DNA of 64,000 nucleotides, from the NCBI GenBank assembly GCA_002439095.1, contig DJOT01000019.1, positions 62,001 to 126,000 of the forward strand, given 5' to 3'. The DNA comes from Bacteroidales bacterium UBA6431 (GTDB lineage Bacteria; Bacteroidota; Bacteroidia; Bacteroidales; UBA932). The first letter of the stretch is position 1. Every line of letters begins with the position of its first letter. Positions 27,782-35,798 of the stretch are shown here, in pieces. Made by a program: the position numbers and the translations under genes. The notes beneath the pieces are model-generated. The model saw nothing but the letters and a program-made list of their open reading frames with translations. It was not told where the DNA came from and made no database searches.

Positions 27782-29448
27782 TGAAATTGAATATTGCCGA
27801 ATGCTGTTTCACTTAATTTCATTTCTGTAGTGTCAGACTTGACAACCGTAAGTTCTTGCCGGCAATCACACTTCCCTATCAGTTGCCTTATGAAACGACT
27901 GAAGGTCAAATCTTTCTCATTTTCGTATGACAGTGCTAGTTTCCCGTTATTAAGTTCATATAAATAACTATATAAAGGGTAGTCCATCCGTAATGAAACA
28001 TTCCCGGAAGGAAACTCCCATGATAAATCAAATCTCAAGCTGAACTCTGTCGGATTCTTCTTGTCGAAAGGAGCCTTTATCGGTTTCGGCTTTAATGATT
28101 GATTTGCAAACAATCGATACTGGCCTCCTTGAATATTAAGCGGAATCATATTAGGCTTAGAATAATATGATCCATAATGTCTAGTAATTGCTCTGCCCAC
28201 CATGTCATAAATCTCTTGCATCTTATGAACATCGGCCATAAAAACACCCCTAAGAATAGAAAGGTAAGAGGTGAAAACTGAACTCTCTGAATGGTACGAT
28301 ATAAGGTGCTTTAACCTGAATACAAATTTTGTTGTCCTTTCTATGTCTTTTCCATTATTGCTGTAAAACTCATTTGTCCGCGTAATCAAGTCTTTCGGTA
28401 TTGAATCTAGTACCTGAGGGTCAAAGTATGTTGCAGGTATGGAGTATGACGTAAACAGAACAGATAATTGCTTATCATGATCCGTACGGCTATGCTTTAA
28501 TGGATCCAAATTTGAAATTGCTTTCTGGATTGTGTTTTCCCCTCCACAATACAGAAGGTTGGGAAGTAGAGCCTCAAAGAAATCCTCTCGAGAACGGTAT
28601 TCGTCATAATGAGGGTAAACCATTATGGAATATACAAAGTCAAGGAACTCTCTAGGTGTGATAATAAGTTTATATCTTATGATAGCCTCTATGATTGTCA
28701 TACAAATAGAATTCTGAACTTCCAGAATGCTCAGAAGTTCGTAATTCAAAATCAGAGGATCGATAGCATCGGCGCCATTCTCAATGTCTTCTCTATACGC
28801 CGTATAGAAAGGATTCTTTTTCTCTTTTGCAGTTATTCTCTTAAAAATAGAGGAAAGAAAGTTTGAACTGGCCGGGTACTCTGTTTCACTGTCCACATTG
28901 AACTCGAAAATCTGTTCATCTGGGAATAATACGAACTTAATCCGGTCGGTCTCGATTGGAGGAGTGAAATCATCATCGAATATTGGCCGTGCGCATCTGA
29001 CCAATTCGGAGAATTCCGACTGTACCTCTGGATCTTCAATCAAAGCATTGAGTTTTCCAAGATTAATGGCAAGTACCTGTTTCCTGTCAGTAGATCCAAT
29101 ATTCTCGTCCTTATAATCAATAAGCGCTTCTTTCAATGTGTCAACAGCTGTTTTCTTCGGGGAGCAACTAGCCGTAGCATCATTGTAAAAACAACTCTCT
29201 CCCCAATCGGAAACAGATTTCACCTTACTGATCAGGTGCGATTTACCGTCACCGGCACTTCCTACCAAAAGGACAATTCCGCCACCAGCATCGTCTATCT
29301 CACACATTTTGTTTAACAAACGTGATTCAATGGGGCGCTCAACATGCATGTAATCATCTAAATCAGAAAACGACATTCCCGATTGAACAGAATCAACTGA
29401 ATGTTGACTCAGACGACTGAACGCTTCTTTTAAATGAGTTGCGGCCAT
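27778..29448 (-). CDS. dptF: DNA phosphorothioation-dependent restriction protein DptF
   Basis: Starting at the ATG at 29448 the protein is 556 residues and opens AATHLKEAFSRLSQHSVDSV, matching the family start. The Walker A motif LLVGSAGDGKSHLI (about 60-73) carries the GDGKS form typical of DptF. Two later stretches, DLDDYMHVERPIE and NLGKLNALIEDPE, also fit. A longer start at 29559 would read into the radical SAM gene end and lacks family similarity. It is 13 nt downstream of that gene and overlaps dptG by 4 nt. Confidence 0.9.
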   Translation of the reverse strand: MAATHLKEAFSRLSQHSVDSVQSGMSFSDLDDYMHVERPIESRLLNKMCEIDDAGGGIVLLVGSAGDGKSHLISKVKSVSDWGESCFYNDATASCSPKKTAVDTLKEALIDYKDENIGSTDRKQVLAINLGKLNALIEDPEVQSEFSELVRCARPIFDDDFTPPIETDRIKFVLFPDEQIFEFNVDSETEYPASSNFLSSIFKRITAKEKKNPFYTAYREDIENGADAIDPLILNYELLSILEVQNSICMTIIEAIIRYKLIITPREFLDFVYSIMVYPHYDEYRSREDFFEALLPNLLYCGGENTIQKAISNLDPLKHSRTDHDKQLSVLFTSYSIPATYFDPQVLDSIPKDLITRTNEFYSNNGKDIERTTKFVFRLKHLISYHSESSVFTSYLSILRGVFMADVHKMQEIYDMVGRAITRHYGSYYSKPNMIPLNIQGGQYRLFANQSLKPKPIKAPFDKKNPTEFSLRFDLSWEFPSGNVSLRMDYPLYSYLYELNNGKLALSYENEKDLTFSRFIRQLIGKCDCRQELTVVKSDTTEMKLSETAFGNIQFQ

Positions 29449-29461
29449 ATAGGTATAATAG

Positions 29462-30544
29462 TTACTCCCAGAGTATTGGGTTTTGCAGGTTTGACATTTT
29501 ATAGTTAAACATATCCATAAGTTCTTTACTATGCTCAGGGAACTTCTCCAAAGTCGCAAGAATTGTTTTTAGGGGAAGGCACATTCTTATGTTTTGATAG
29601 TAACCCGATTTTACATCATCCATAAAATCCGCGAAAGACTTGATTGCTGGACGATCAACAACTTTTAGATATTTCTCTTCCCAATATGATTGATTCCTAT
29701 AACAGAACTCCCAAAACGACATTTTTTTGTAGAATGCCTGTTGGTTGCACCATCTTGCTATTTGTACATATAGGTTCGACAATTCATACTTATGATAGTC
29801 TTCATGTCTCATTATATAACCAACACAACCATACGACATAAGAATCTTTATCCTTTGAAACAGTTCCCAAATATCACGGTAGAAACGTTCATGGCTATCC
29901 GTCGTGAGCATAAAACCACAGAACAAGTAGAATTTCGTGCTTTTCTTAGGATTGTAGTGTTTCCATATTTTCAATGCTTTTTCAATGACATCCCTATCCT
30001 TCCAATTATCAAATGCAAAGATAAAGTCCCCATGGTATTTCGCTTTTGAAAGCATTAGCGCCATTTCCTTACCATGTTCACTTTGAGCCAGCATCCTCTC
30101 GTCCAAACCTTGTCTGAACTGAAATGGCTGTTTCCTATCTATTAACTCCTGTAATAACGGCTTCCAAATTGAATAATCAGAAGCAAGAAAATTGTCATCC
30201 CAAAGATAAATGTACGGCCTTAATTTTTTGCCATTCTCATCAACTTCCTTATCGAGGAACCAATCCAGCCTTGAATATGGGAGAATTGTTTTCTCAAGTT
30301 TGTTGATACAGAATGGACAGTGACGAATACACCCTCTGGTTAAAAAACCTATGCTGTATTGCTGATAATCTTTGTACCTCTCCCTTTTGAACCCTTTCTG
30401 AACTTGCTGCTCAACGTAAGCATCATAGAGATGATAATATGGCATCTGCCTTGCCATATCGATTCCCTTCAGTTTCTCCCCCCCCCCGATGATTAGGAAA
30501 TGATGACAAGAAAGGGTCTTCCTCCAGACTATGCATATCTGCAC
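29462..30544 (-). CDS. Radical SAM protein, C-terminal part (gene split at a poly-G tract)
   Basis: This frame holds the catalytic part of a radical SAM enzyme: SIGFLTRGCIRHCPFCINK gives the CxxxCxxC motif that binds the 4Fe-4S cluster. It continues IYLWDDNFLA, PFQFRQGLDERML and ARWCNQQAF, a pattern I associate with a radical SAM family that carries an N-terminal cobalamin-binding-like fold. The first convincing residues begin at about EKLKGIDMARQMPYYHLYD; the sequence before that lies in the wrong frame. The N-terminal part is at 30423-30869. The reaction is unknown; position directly before dptFGH suggests a role in DNA modification or in regulating that system, as an inference. Confidence 0.82.
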   Translation of the reverse strand: MQICIVWRKTLSCHHFLIIGGGEKLKGIDMARQMPYYHLYDAYVEQQVQKGFKRERYKDYQQYSIGFLTRGCIRHCPFCINKLEKTILPYSRLDWFLDKEVDENGKKLRPYIYLWDDNFLASDYSIWKPLLQELIDRKQPFQFRQGLDERMLAQSEHGKEMALMLSKAKYHGDFIFAFDNWKDRDVIEKALKIWKHYNPKKSTKFYLFCGFMLTTDSHERFYRDIWELFQRIKILMSYGCVGYIMRHEDYHKYELSNLYVQIARWCNQQAFYKKMSFWEFCYRNQSYWEEKYLKVVDRPAIKSFADFMDDVKSGYYQNIRMCLPLKTILATLEKFPEHSKELMDMFNYKMSNLQNPILWE

Positions 30545-30869
30545 GCCTCTTTTGTGAAAACACCTTTACGTCTTTTTCTGCAGCATAGAATCCTGTTCCA
30601 CCAACATGAAACTTAGATTCTTCATTCGTTCCTAGAACTCTTGTGTAAAATTCAGGCAAAGGAGTGAAAGAGAAGACTCTTGACATAAAGATATGACCGA
30701 ATCGTGAAATGTCACTCTTGCTGTCAAGTATAAGTTCAAATGGGATATTGTTATCAAATAAAAAGCCTGCAATTTTGAGCAAAGCAAGATTAGGATGACG
30801 CGTACCTTTTGCAAGCAAATCAGCGTCAACCAATCCGACAACTATAGATGTGTCTCTCCCCATGCTCAT
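30423..30869 (-). CDS. Radical SAM protein, N-terminal part (frameshifted at a poly-G tract)
   Basis: The first 130 or so residues (SIVVGLVDADLLAKGTRHP, NLALLKIAGFLF, FMSRVFSFTPLPEFY, VGGTGFY) form the Rossmann-like N-terminal domain seen before the radical SAM core in this family. The frame reaches a run of ten G on the minus strand (30487-30478) and then ends with an unrelated tail and a stop at 30423. If the run had nine G, this frame would join the downstream radical SAM frame to give one protein of about 465 residues. It therefore looks like a phase-variable gene in the OFF state, a slippage-dependent gene, or a sequencing error. A TAACTTTG promoter element lies upstream at 30933-30940. 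Confidence 0.82.
   Translation of the reverse strand: MSMGRDTSIVVGLVDADLLAKGTRHPNLALLKIAGFLFDNNIPFELILDSKSDISRFGHIFMSRVFSFTPLPEFYTRVLGTNEESKFHVGGTGFYAAEKDVKVFSQKRRADMHSLEEDPFLSSFPNHRGGGETEGNRYGKADAILSSL
30478..30487 (-). repeat. Homopolymer of ten G (coding sense) in the radical SAM gene
   Basis: Ten consecutive C on the plus strand (30478-30487) lie inside the coding region, in a stretch otherwise rich in A and T. The frame is broken at ten and restored at nine (or six, or twelve). Confidence 0.95.
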
Positions 30870-30932
30870 ATTTCAGTCTCAACCCTCAGGAATAAAACGT
30901 CCTTTTAAAATAGTTTTATTTACTCAAACGGC

Positions 30933-30940
30933 CAAAGTTA
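30933..30940 (-). promoter_or_regulatory. -7 promoter element of the radical SAM-dptFGH operon
   Basis: TAACTTTG on the minus strand, about 63 nt upstream of the ATG at 30869, gives a likely leader of roughly 55 nt. The surrounding sequence (30900-30960) is AT-rich. Confidence 0.5.
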
Positions 30941-31011
30941 GTTTATTTATTCAACAAAACAGCGGGACATCGGTAAAAAATTCTTCCTGACCTTTACTCC
31001 TGCCGGCGCGC

Positions 31012-31145
31012 AGATAGGGGTATTTTCGGCTGTTTTCTCCTCTACCTCGGGATGATACCCCACTCAAGCACATCTCCAAACCACCTCGGCTATTAGGTCT
31101 TTTTTTTTTTTTGGGGGGGTGGGGCGTCCCTTTCAACCCCAACCT
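31012..31145 (+). repeat. Paired-palindrome element, copy 1 (left of AAA-nuclease A)
   Basis: The first palindrome is 31012-31047 (36 nt, arms AGATAGGGG and CCTCTACCT). After 47 nt comes a second palindrome at 31095-31145 beginning AGGT and ending CCCCAACCT, lengthened by about 15 nt through the homopolymers at 31100-31119. The spacer matches the spacer of copy 4 (CTCC-A-ACC-CTC-CGGCTA pattern). Together with the AT-rich promoter segment 30870-31011, this accounts for the gap between 30870 and 31281; I see no gene there. Confidence 0.7.
31100..31119 (+). repeat. T13-G7 homopolymer tract
   Basis: Thirteen T (31100-31112) are followed by seven G (31113-31119), inside the second palindrome of element copy 1. 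This is non-coding and explains why this palindrome is longer than its relatives. Confidence 0.9.
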
Positions 31146-31267
31146 CCATGATTTTCCATGTCTACTTTTCGAGTCCAGTACAAGTCGAGCAACAGGCCAA
31201 TCCCATGGATTGCTGACCGCTGCTAACTGCAGAATCTCTTGCCCTTTCATTTTTGCCGCCGAAAAGT

Positions 31268-31275
31268 TATATTTG
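31268..31275 (+). promoter_or_regulatory. -7 promoter element of AAA-nuclease gene A
   Basis: TATATTTG ends 6 nt before the ATG at 31282, so the predicted transcript start falls on the start codon. Confidence 0.6.
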
Positions 31276-31281
31276 TGAATT

Positions 31282-32826
31282 ATGTTGTACCCTATCGGAA
31301 TACAGAGCTTTTCTGAGATTCGCAATGGCGGATATGTCTATGTGGACAAGACTTCGTTGATCTACAGCCTCGCATCGACAGGCAAGTACTATTTCCTGAG
31401 CCGGCCTCGCCGTTTCGGAAAGAGCCTTCTCGTCTCGACGATGGAGGCATATTTCCGTGGCCGTAAGGATCTTTTCAAGGGTCTGGCTATGGAGGAACTG
31501 GAGACGGACTGGATTGAGTATCCGGTGCTGCATCTGGATCTGACGGGAGCCGCTTACACCAAAGTGGATGAGCTTCATTCGAAGCTCAACTCTTTCCTGT
31601 CCGCTCAGGAAGAAATTTACGGAATCCGGACTTCCGAAAAAGTGGCGAGCGTACGTTTTGAGCATGTCATCGACGCGGCATACCGCAAGACTGGGCGTAA
31701 GGTGGTGATCCTCATCGACGAATACGACAAGCCTATAGTGGACAACATTGATGCCCCGGAGCTTATGGAAGCGTTCCGCCGCGAGCTTCAGGGCTTCTAC
31801 AGCGTCATCAAGGGAAAGGATGAGTTCATCCGTTTCGCATTCCTCACTGGGGTCACCAAACTCGGGAAGATGAGCATCTTCAGCGGGCTTAACAACCTAA
31901 ACGACATCTCGATGGATCTTGGTTTTTCGGACATCTGCGGAGTGTCGGAGGCGGAACTCAAAGAGTACTTCGACGGGTGCGTGACCGGACTGGCTGAGGC
32001 CTGCCGGATGAGCCGGGAGGAATGCTACTCCAAACTCAAGACGATGTACGACGGTTATCATTTCAGCGAAGGCGCTGCAGGTGTCTATAATCCGTTCAGC
32101 CTGCTCAACACATTCAAGGCTAACAGGTTCCGCATGTACTGGTTCGAGACCGGCACCCCGACTTTCCTTGTCCGCTACCTGAAGCAGATCAAATGTAATC
32201 TGGACAACATCTCCAAAGACAAAGTTTCCGTGGAGACACTGACAGGAGCGAACTACGTGGCCCCGGCCCCGATAACTCTGATGTACCAGACGGGCTACTT
32301 GACCATCACGAGCTACAACGAACGCTTCAACACCTACACCCTTGACTATCCAAACGAGGAGGTCAAGGCCGGATTCTTGAACTCCCTAAGTCAACTCTAC
32401 GCCCCTGCCCTGATTCAAGGTGAATTTTCAGTCTACAACTTTGTCGAGGACATCGAGCGCGGCGATGTGCAGGGCTTCATGGACAGGTTCACCTCGTTCC
32501 TCTCGGACAACAGCTATGAGCTCCAGGGCGACCTTGAGCTGTATTTCCAGAACACGATGTCGGTGATGCTCAAGATGATGGGGCTGTACGTCAAGACAGA
32601 ATACCGCACCTCCAACGGGCGCATAGACATAGTCTTCGACACCGACAAATACGTCTACATCATCGAACTGAAGCGCGACCTCTCGCCGGAAGAAGCACTG
32701 AAACAGATAGAGGCGAAGGGCTACGACAAGCCGTTCCTCTCAAGCGGCAAGGAAATAATAAAGCTCGGCATCAACTTTTCCTCCGAGTCCCGCACCGTGG
32801 ACGGCTGGAAAGCCGACAGAAGCTGA
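31282..32826 (+). CDS. AAA-ATPase-like / PD-(D/E)XK nuclease family protein, copy A
   Basis: The 514-residue protein has the AAA-ATPase-like domain (PF09820 type) with a variant Walker A SRPRRFGKSLLVS (about 36-48) and Walker B VVILIDEYDKPI (about 140). A C-terminal PD-(D/E)XK domain follows (about 430-500), with RIDIVF, YIIELKRD and QIEAKGY giving the Asp, Glu-x-Lys and Gln of the fold. The role is unknown; relatives are multicopy in Bacteroidota. It is nearly identical to copy B (49842-51386) over long blocks, but quite different at about residues 75-125 and 300-390. Paired palindromes lie on both sides and a shared terminator block follows. Confidence 0.88.
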   Translation: MLYPIGIQSFSEIRNGGYVYVDKTSLIYSLASTGKYYFLSRPRRFGKSLLVSTMEAYFRGRKDLFKGLAMEELETDWIEYPVLHLDLTGAAYTKVDELHSKLNSFLSAQEEIYGIRTSEKVASVRFEHVIDAAYRKTGRKVVILIDEYDKPIVDNIDAPELMEAFRRELQGFYSVIKGKDEFIRFAFLTGVTKLGKMSIFSGLNNLNDISMDLGFSDICGVSEAELKEYFDGCVTGLAEACRMSREECYSKLKTMYDGYHFSEGAAGVYNPFSLLNTFKANRFRMYWFETGTPTFLVRYLKQIKCNLDNISKDKVSVETLTGANYVAPAPITLMYQTGYLTITSYNERFNTYTLDYPNEEVKAGFLNSLSQLYAPALIQGEFSVYNFVEDIERGDVQGFMDRFTSFLSDNSYELQGDLELYFQNTMSVMLKMMGLYVKTEYRTSNGRIDIVFDTDKYVYIIELKRDLSPEEALKQIEAKGYDKPFLSSGKEIIKLGINFSSESRTVDGWKADRS

Positions 32827-32889
32827 GGCATCCATCTGCGCCAGCAGTGCCGCAACCTCTCCCAACTCCCTTTCCCTTGGCCGGCACAC

Positions 32890-33009
32890 AGGTAGGAGCC
32901 GAATCCGACATTTACGCTCCCACCTGAATATACCACCTGCCATGCAAAGCGATCTGGGGCCCGTCCGCTCGACAGGTAGGAGCTGTTTTTCGACAACAGG
33001 CTCCCACCT
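32890..33009 (+). repeat. Paired-palindrome element, copy 2 (right of AAA-nuclease A)
   Basis: Two 36-nt palindromes at 32890-32925 and 32974-33009 share the arms AGGTAGGAG and CTCCCACCT and are separated by 48 nt. The internal loops differ between the two, so the arms are what is conserved. The gap 32827-33222 holds this element, the terminator and the shared 3' block, and no gene that I can support. Confidence 0.85.
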
Positions 33010-33087
33010 GAAAGAACGAGACAATAGCGGCAGCAGCAGAGCGGAGCGGTGTCGTGACGAACAAGTATTTGGTGTTCAACGAATAAA

Positions 33088-33125
33088 CAATATGTCCTCC
33101 CCGCTAATGCAGGGAGGACATATTG
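33088..33125 (+). terminator. Terminator hairpin after AAA-nuclease A
   Basis: A perfect 14-bp stem (33088-33101 with 33112-33125, core GTCCTCCC/GGGAGGAC) has a 10-nt loop. The same hairpin core follows copy B at 51656-51681. Confidence 0.75.
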
Positions 33126-33167
33126 CTATATATCTATCAATCTGATAGTTATCCGCCACCATCCATA
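33126..33167 (+). repeat. Shared 3' boundary block of the AAA-nuclease module, copy A
   Basis: This 42-bp block aligns without gaps to 51688-51729 with five mismatches; both end in GCCACCATCCATA. It directly follows the terminator hairpin in each copy and marks the right edge of the shared module. Confidence 0.75.
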
Positions 33168-33222
33168 TTAGGCTATTTAAGTTTCGCAAGGTCTTTCCGA
33201 TTACACATCTTCCTGATCAGCA

Positions 33223-35655
33223 TTATTTGTCCCGAGACAGACTGAACTCTTCGTCTTTCACGTATATCCTGAAGTTCTTGATCCCGCCGGGAACTCCGGT
33301 CTCCATGCGCGGAAGGTACTGGAAGCCAGAGATGCTGTGCGAAGCGCCAAGATCTATCACGACGGCATGAGGAAATGGAGTTCCGGAGACGGTCTGCCAA
33401 TATGTCGATTCCTGAAGATCGAAGGTCTTGTCCGCAGAACGGTTGACCCCGTCCATGTCTTCGCTGTCGGCATACATCACTGTCCAAGGCTCGCGTGAGA
33501 GACGTTCTCCCTTATCATCAATCAGATACATTTCCGCAATAGCGGCAATATCCCCTCCGTCGAGGGCATTGAGGGCCTCGATGCAGACGTAACGTCCCTT
33601 GAGCGGGGCGAAGCGGGTTTCCTGCCAGCCGTTGCCCGGTTTGAACGAGCCCTCAAGTACCGGTGTTTCCCCGCTGAGGTCGAGGCTCTGCCCAGGCTCG
33701 CGGTGCGTCACACGCTTCTTTACGAGGAGATGGTCGAGCTTAGGCTCCTTGAGTCCCTCTGTCCTGGCTTCGCGGGGGCCGAGAATGTCGAAGACGATTA
33801 TCTCGTTCTCGCCTTTTTTGAGCCAGCACCCCGGCATGTAGAGCGTCTGCTGCGGGCCGATTTCCCAGATCCGTCCCATAGGGTGGCCGTTGACATACAC
33901 CAGCCCCTTGCCCCATGTCTCGAAATTCAGGAACGTGTCCGACGGTCTGCCCTTGATGGTGAATGTGGCCCTGTAGGCTCCGATCGGAAGACGGTCTCCG
34001 GTCTTGACGGCTTCGCTTAAAGGCCGGAACTCCATTGACGAATAGGTACTGTACTCATCCTCGATATTGTAGACCTTCCAGTTCTTGAGTTCGGTGGTCC
34101 ATTCGGCACCGTCCCAGTTGAGAGTCAGAGTCACGTTGTCCGTAATGCCCTTGAAGTCCTTGATGGCACGTCCGAAGTTGATGCGGCCCATCGCCTCCAC
34201 GAGGATGTCGAGCCTGGCACCTTTCTTCACGGCCGGGATCGCCAGCTGTTTCTCGCCGTTGCGGCGGTCGAGTTTCCCGACATACTCTCCGTCTATGAAT
34301 ATCTGCGCGAAGTCGTGGGGCTCGTTCACTGTGAGCGTGGCCGGCCCGCCCAGACCAGGGAGGGTCGTGCTGTAGATGATCGAGCCGAAACCCTGGTCGT
34401 ATTCTTCCATCGTACGGATGTCCCTGTCCGTCTTCGGCGCCGGCAGGTTCGCCCAAAGAGGGGCGTACTCCGTGAATTCAAATCCCTTTATCGCCATCGG
34501 CTTTATCGTCGAAGGCACGTCGGCCTGCTTTTCCCCGTCCATGTACTTGGCAAGGGCCTTGCGCAGTTCCCAGTATTTCGGCGTGGTCTGGCCCGATTCA
34601 GAGATCGGGGCATCATAGTCATAGGAGGTCACATCCGGAGCGAAGCCCGGCGAGTTGGCTCCGGCCCAATGGCCCCAGTTCGTGCCGCCGTGCGTCATAT
34701 ACAACGAGAAGGATATGCCTTTGGAGAGCATCTCGTCGATCCCCGCCACCATGTCCGCAGCCGGGCGTGTCTCGTGGTTTGCGCCCCATTTGTCAAACCA
34801 CCCGCTCCAGAACTCCGAGCACATGAGCGGCGAGTCCGGACGATGCCGCTTCAGCGACTCGAACTGCTGGTCGATATCGGCTCCCGTGCCGAAGTTCATG
34901 GTCCATATCAGGTCGTCAAGCCCGTTGTTGAGGTAGTTGGACGCCCAGTCGCACTGGAAGAGCGTGACATCCTCGCCGAAATTCTTGCGGAGCATGTCCC
35001 TGATGGCCGAGACGTAAGGTTTGTCGGTGCCATAAGAACCATATTCATTCTCGACCTGCACCATGATTATGGGTCCGCCATGTGCTATGGTGAGATCCCC
35101 CACCTGCCCGGCCAACTCCTGCTGGAACCGGTCCACACGCTCAAGGAAAAACGGGTCACGCTCCCGGAGTCTGATGTCCTTCTTTTTGAGCAGCCACCAC
35201 GGAAGTCCGCCCATTTCCCACTCGGCACAGACGTAAGGCCCGGGGCGCAGTATGACTTTCATGTCGTTCCGGGCGCAGAGCTGCACAAAAGCGCGCAGGT
35301 CATTCTGCCCGCTGAAGTCGAAACTGTCCTGCCTCGGCTCATGTGAATTCCAGAAGACATACAAGCATACAGTATTCATTCCGAGAGCTTTGCAGAGCCG
35401 TATCCGCTGCTCCCAGTATTCTCTCGGGATGCGCGGATAGTGCAGCTCGGCGGCCTTGATGACAAAGGGCTTTCCGTCCAGCAGGAAAGTTCCCTTCCCC
35501 GCCTCGAACCTCGATGTGCCATTTTTTGCCCCTGAGCCATCGGGCATGTCGGCCGCCGAAAGCCACTGCCGGCCAGAAAAGAGGAATGCGGCCCCGAGCA
35601 GCAAAGCGGCAAGAACTCCACGGCCGCACCGGAATTGCAAATTCATGTTTTTCAT
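33223..35655 (-). CDS. GH35 beta-galactosidase, secreted
   Basis: The 810-residue glycoside hydrolase removes terminal beta-linked galactose. After a signal peptide (LAALLLGAAFLFSG) comes a GH35 barrel (about 45-365) with the acid/base Glu205 in QVENEYGSYG and the nucleophile Glu282 in CSEFWSGWFDKWG, then the beta-sandwich domains of bacterial GH35 enzymes, and a C-terminal discoidin-like (F5/8 type C) domain (about 670-805). It is last in a susC-susD-GH35 run, but a hairpin at 35724-35756 separates it from susD. Release of galactose from mucin-type or plant galactans fits the nearby fucose genes; the exact glycan is an inference. Confidence 0.92.
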   Translation of the reverse strand: MKNMNLQFRCGRGVLAALLLGAAFLFSGRQWLSAADMPDGSGAKNGTSRFEAGKGTFLLDGKPFVIKAAELHYPRIPREYWEQRIRLCKALGMNTVCLYVFWNSHEPRQDSFDFSGQNDLRAFVQLCARNDMKVILRPGPYVCAEWEMGGLPWWLLKKKDIRLRERDPFFLERVDRFQQELAGQVGDLTIAHGGPIIMVQVENEYGSYGTDKPYVSAIRDMLRKNFGEDVTLFQCDWASNYLNNGLDDLIWTMNFGTGADIDQQFESLKRHRPDSPLMCSEFWSGWFDKWGANHETRPAADMVAGIDEMLSKGISFSLYMTHGGTNWGHWAGANSPGFAPDVTSYDYDAPISESGQTTPKYWELRKALAKYMDGEKQADVPSTIKPMAIKGFEFTEYAPLWANLPAPKTDRDIRTMEEYDQGFGSIIYSTTLPGLGGPATLTVNEPHDFAQIFIDGEYVGKLDRRNGEKQLAIPAVKKGARLDILVEAMGRINFGRAIKDFKGITDNVTLTLNWDGAEWTTELKNWKVYNIEDEYSTYSSMEFRPLSEAVKTGDRLPIGAYRATFTIKGRPSDTFLNFETWGKGLVYVNGHPMGRIWEIGPQQTLYMPGCWLKKGENEIIVFDILGPREARTEGLKEPKLDHLLVKKRVTHREPGQSLDLSGETPVLEGSFKPGNGWQETRFAPLKGRYVCIEALNALDGGDIAAIAEMYLIDDKGERLSREPWTVMYADSEDMDGVNRSADKTFDLQESTYWQTVSGTPFPHAVVIDLGASHSISGFQYLPRMETGVPGGIKNFRIYVKDEEFSLSRDK

Positions 35656-35723
35656 AAAAATAGATTATAGTGTCATATATGTCGCCGCAAAGATATTCAT
35701 ATTTCTGGAATATACTTTTAAAC

Positions 35724-35756
35724 GACAGCGCCCCTGCTTTTGACGGGGACGCTGTC
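35724..35756 (-). terminator. Terminator-like hairpin after susD
   Basis: GACAGCG (35724-35730) pairs with CGCTGTC (35750-35756), with a CCC/GGG inner stem. On the minus strand it is followed by GTTTAAAAG, a moderate T-rich tail. It probably reduces transcription into the GH35 gene. Confidence 0.65.
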
Positions 35757-35798
35757 TTCTATCGGCAACTGTCGATCAGTCGGCAGATATGGCAGGCA

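Noticed and set aside
30951..31325. Open frame of 124 codons on the minus strand
   Set aside because: It runs through the palindrome element and the T13-G7 tract, which gives a run of Lys and Pro, and overlaps the start of the AAA-nuclease gene. Not a plausible protein.
31012..33009. The repeated palindromes as a CRISPR array
   Set aside because: There are only two palindromes per element at each site, they are self-complementary with variable loops, the spacing of about 48 bp occurs once per element, and no cas genes are present.
31282..33167. AAA-nuclease module as a classical insertion sequence
   Set aside because: No DDE or other transposase motif, no terminal inverted repeats at both ends and no obvious target duplication. 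The palindromes are internal symmetric hairpins, so a REPtron-like description is the more cautious one.
34315..35346. Open frame of 343 codons on the plus strand
   Set aside because: Antisense to the GH35 beta-galactosidase; no domain or signal can be recognised.
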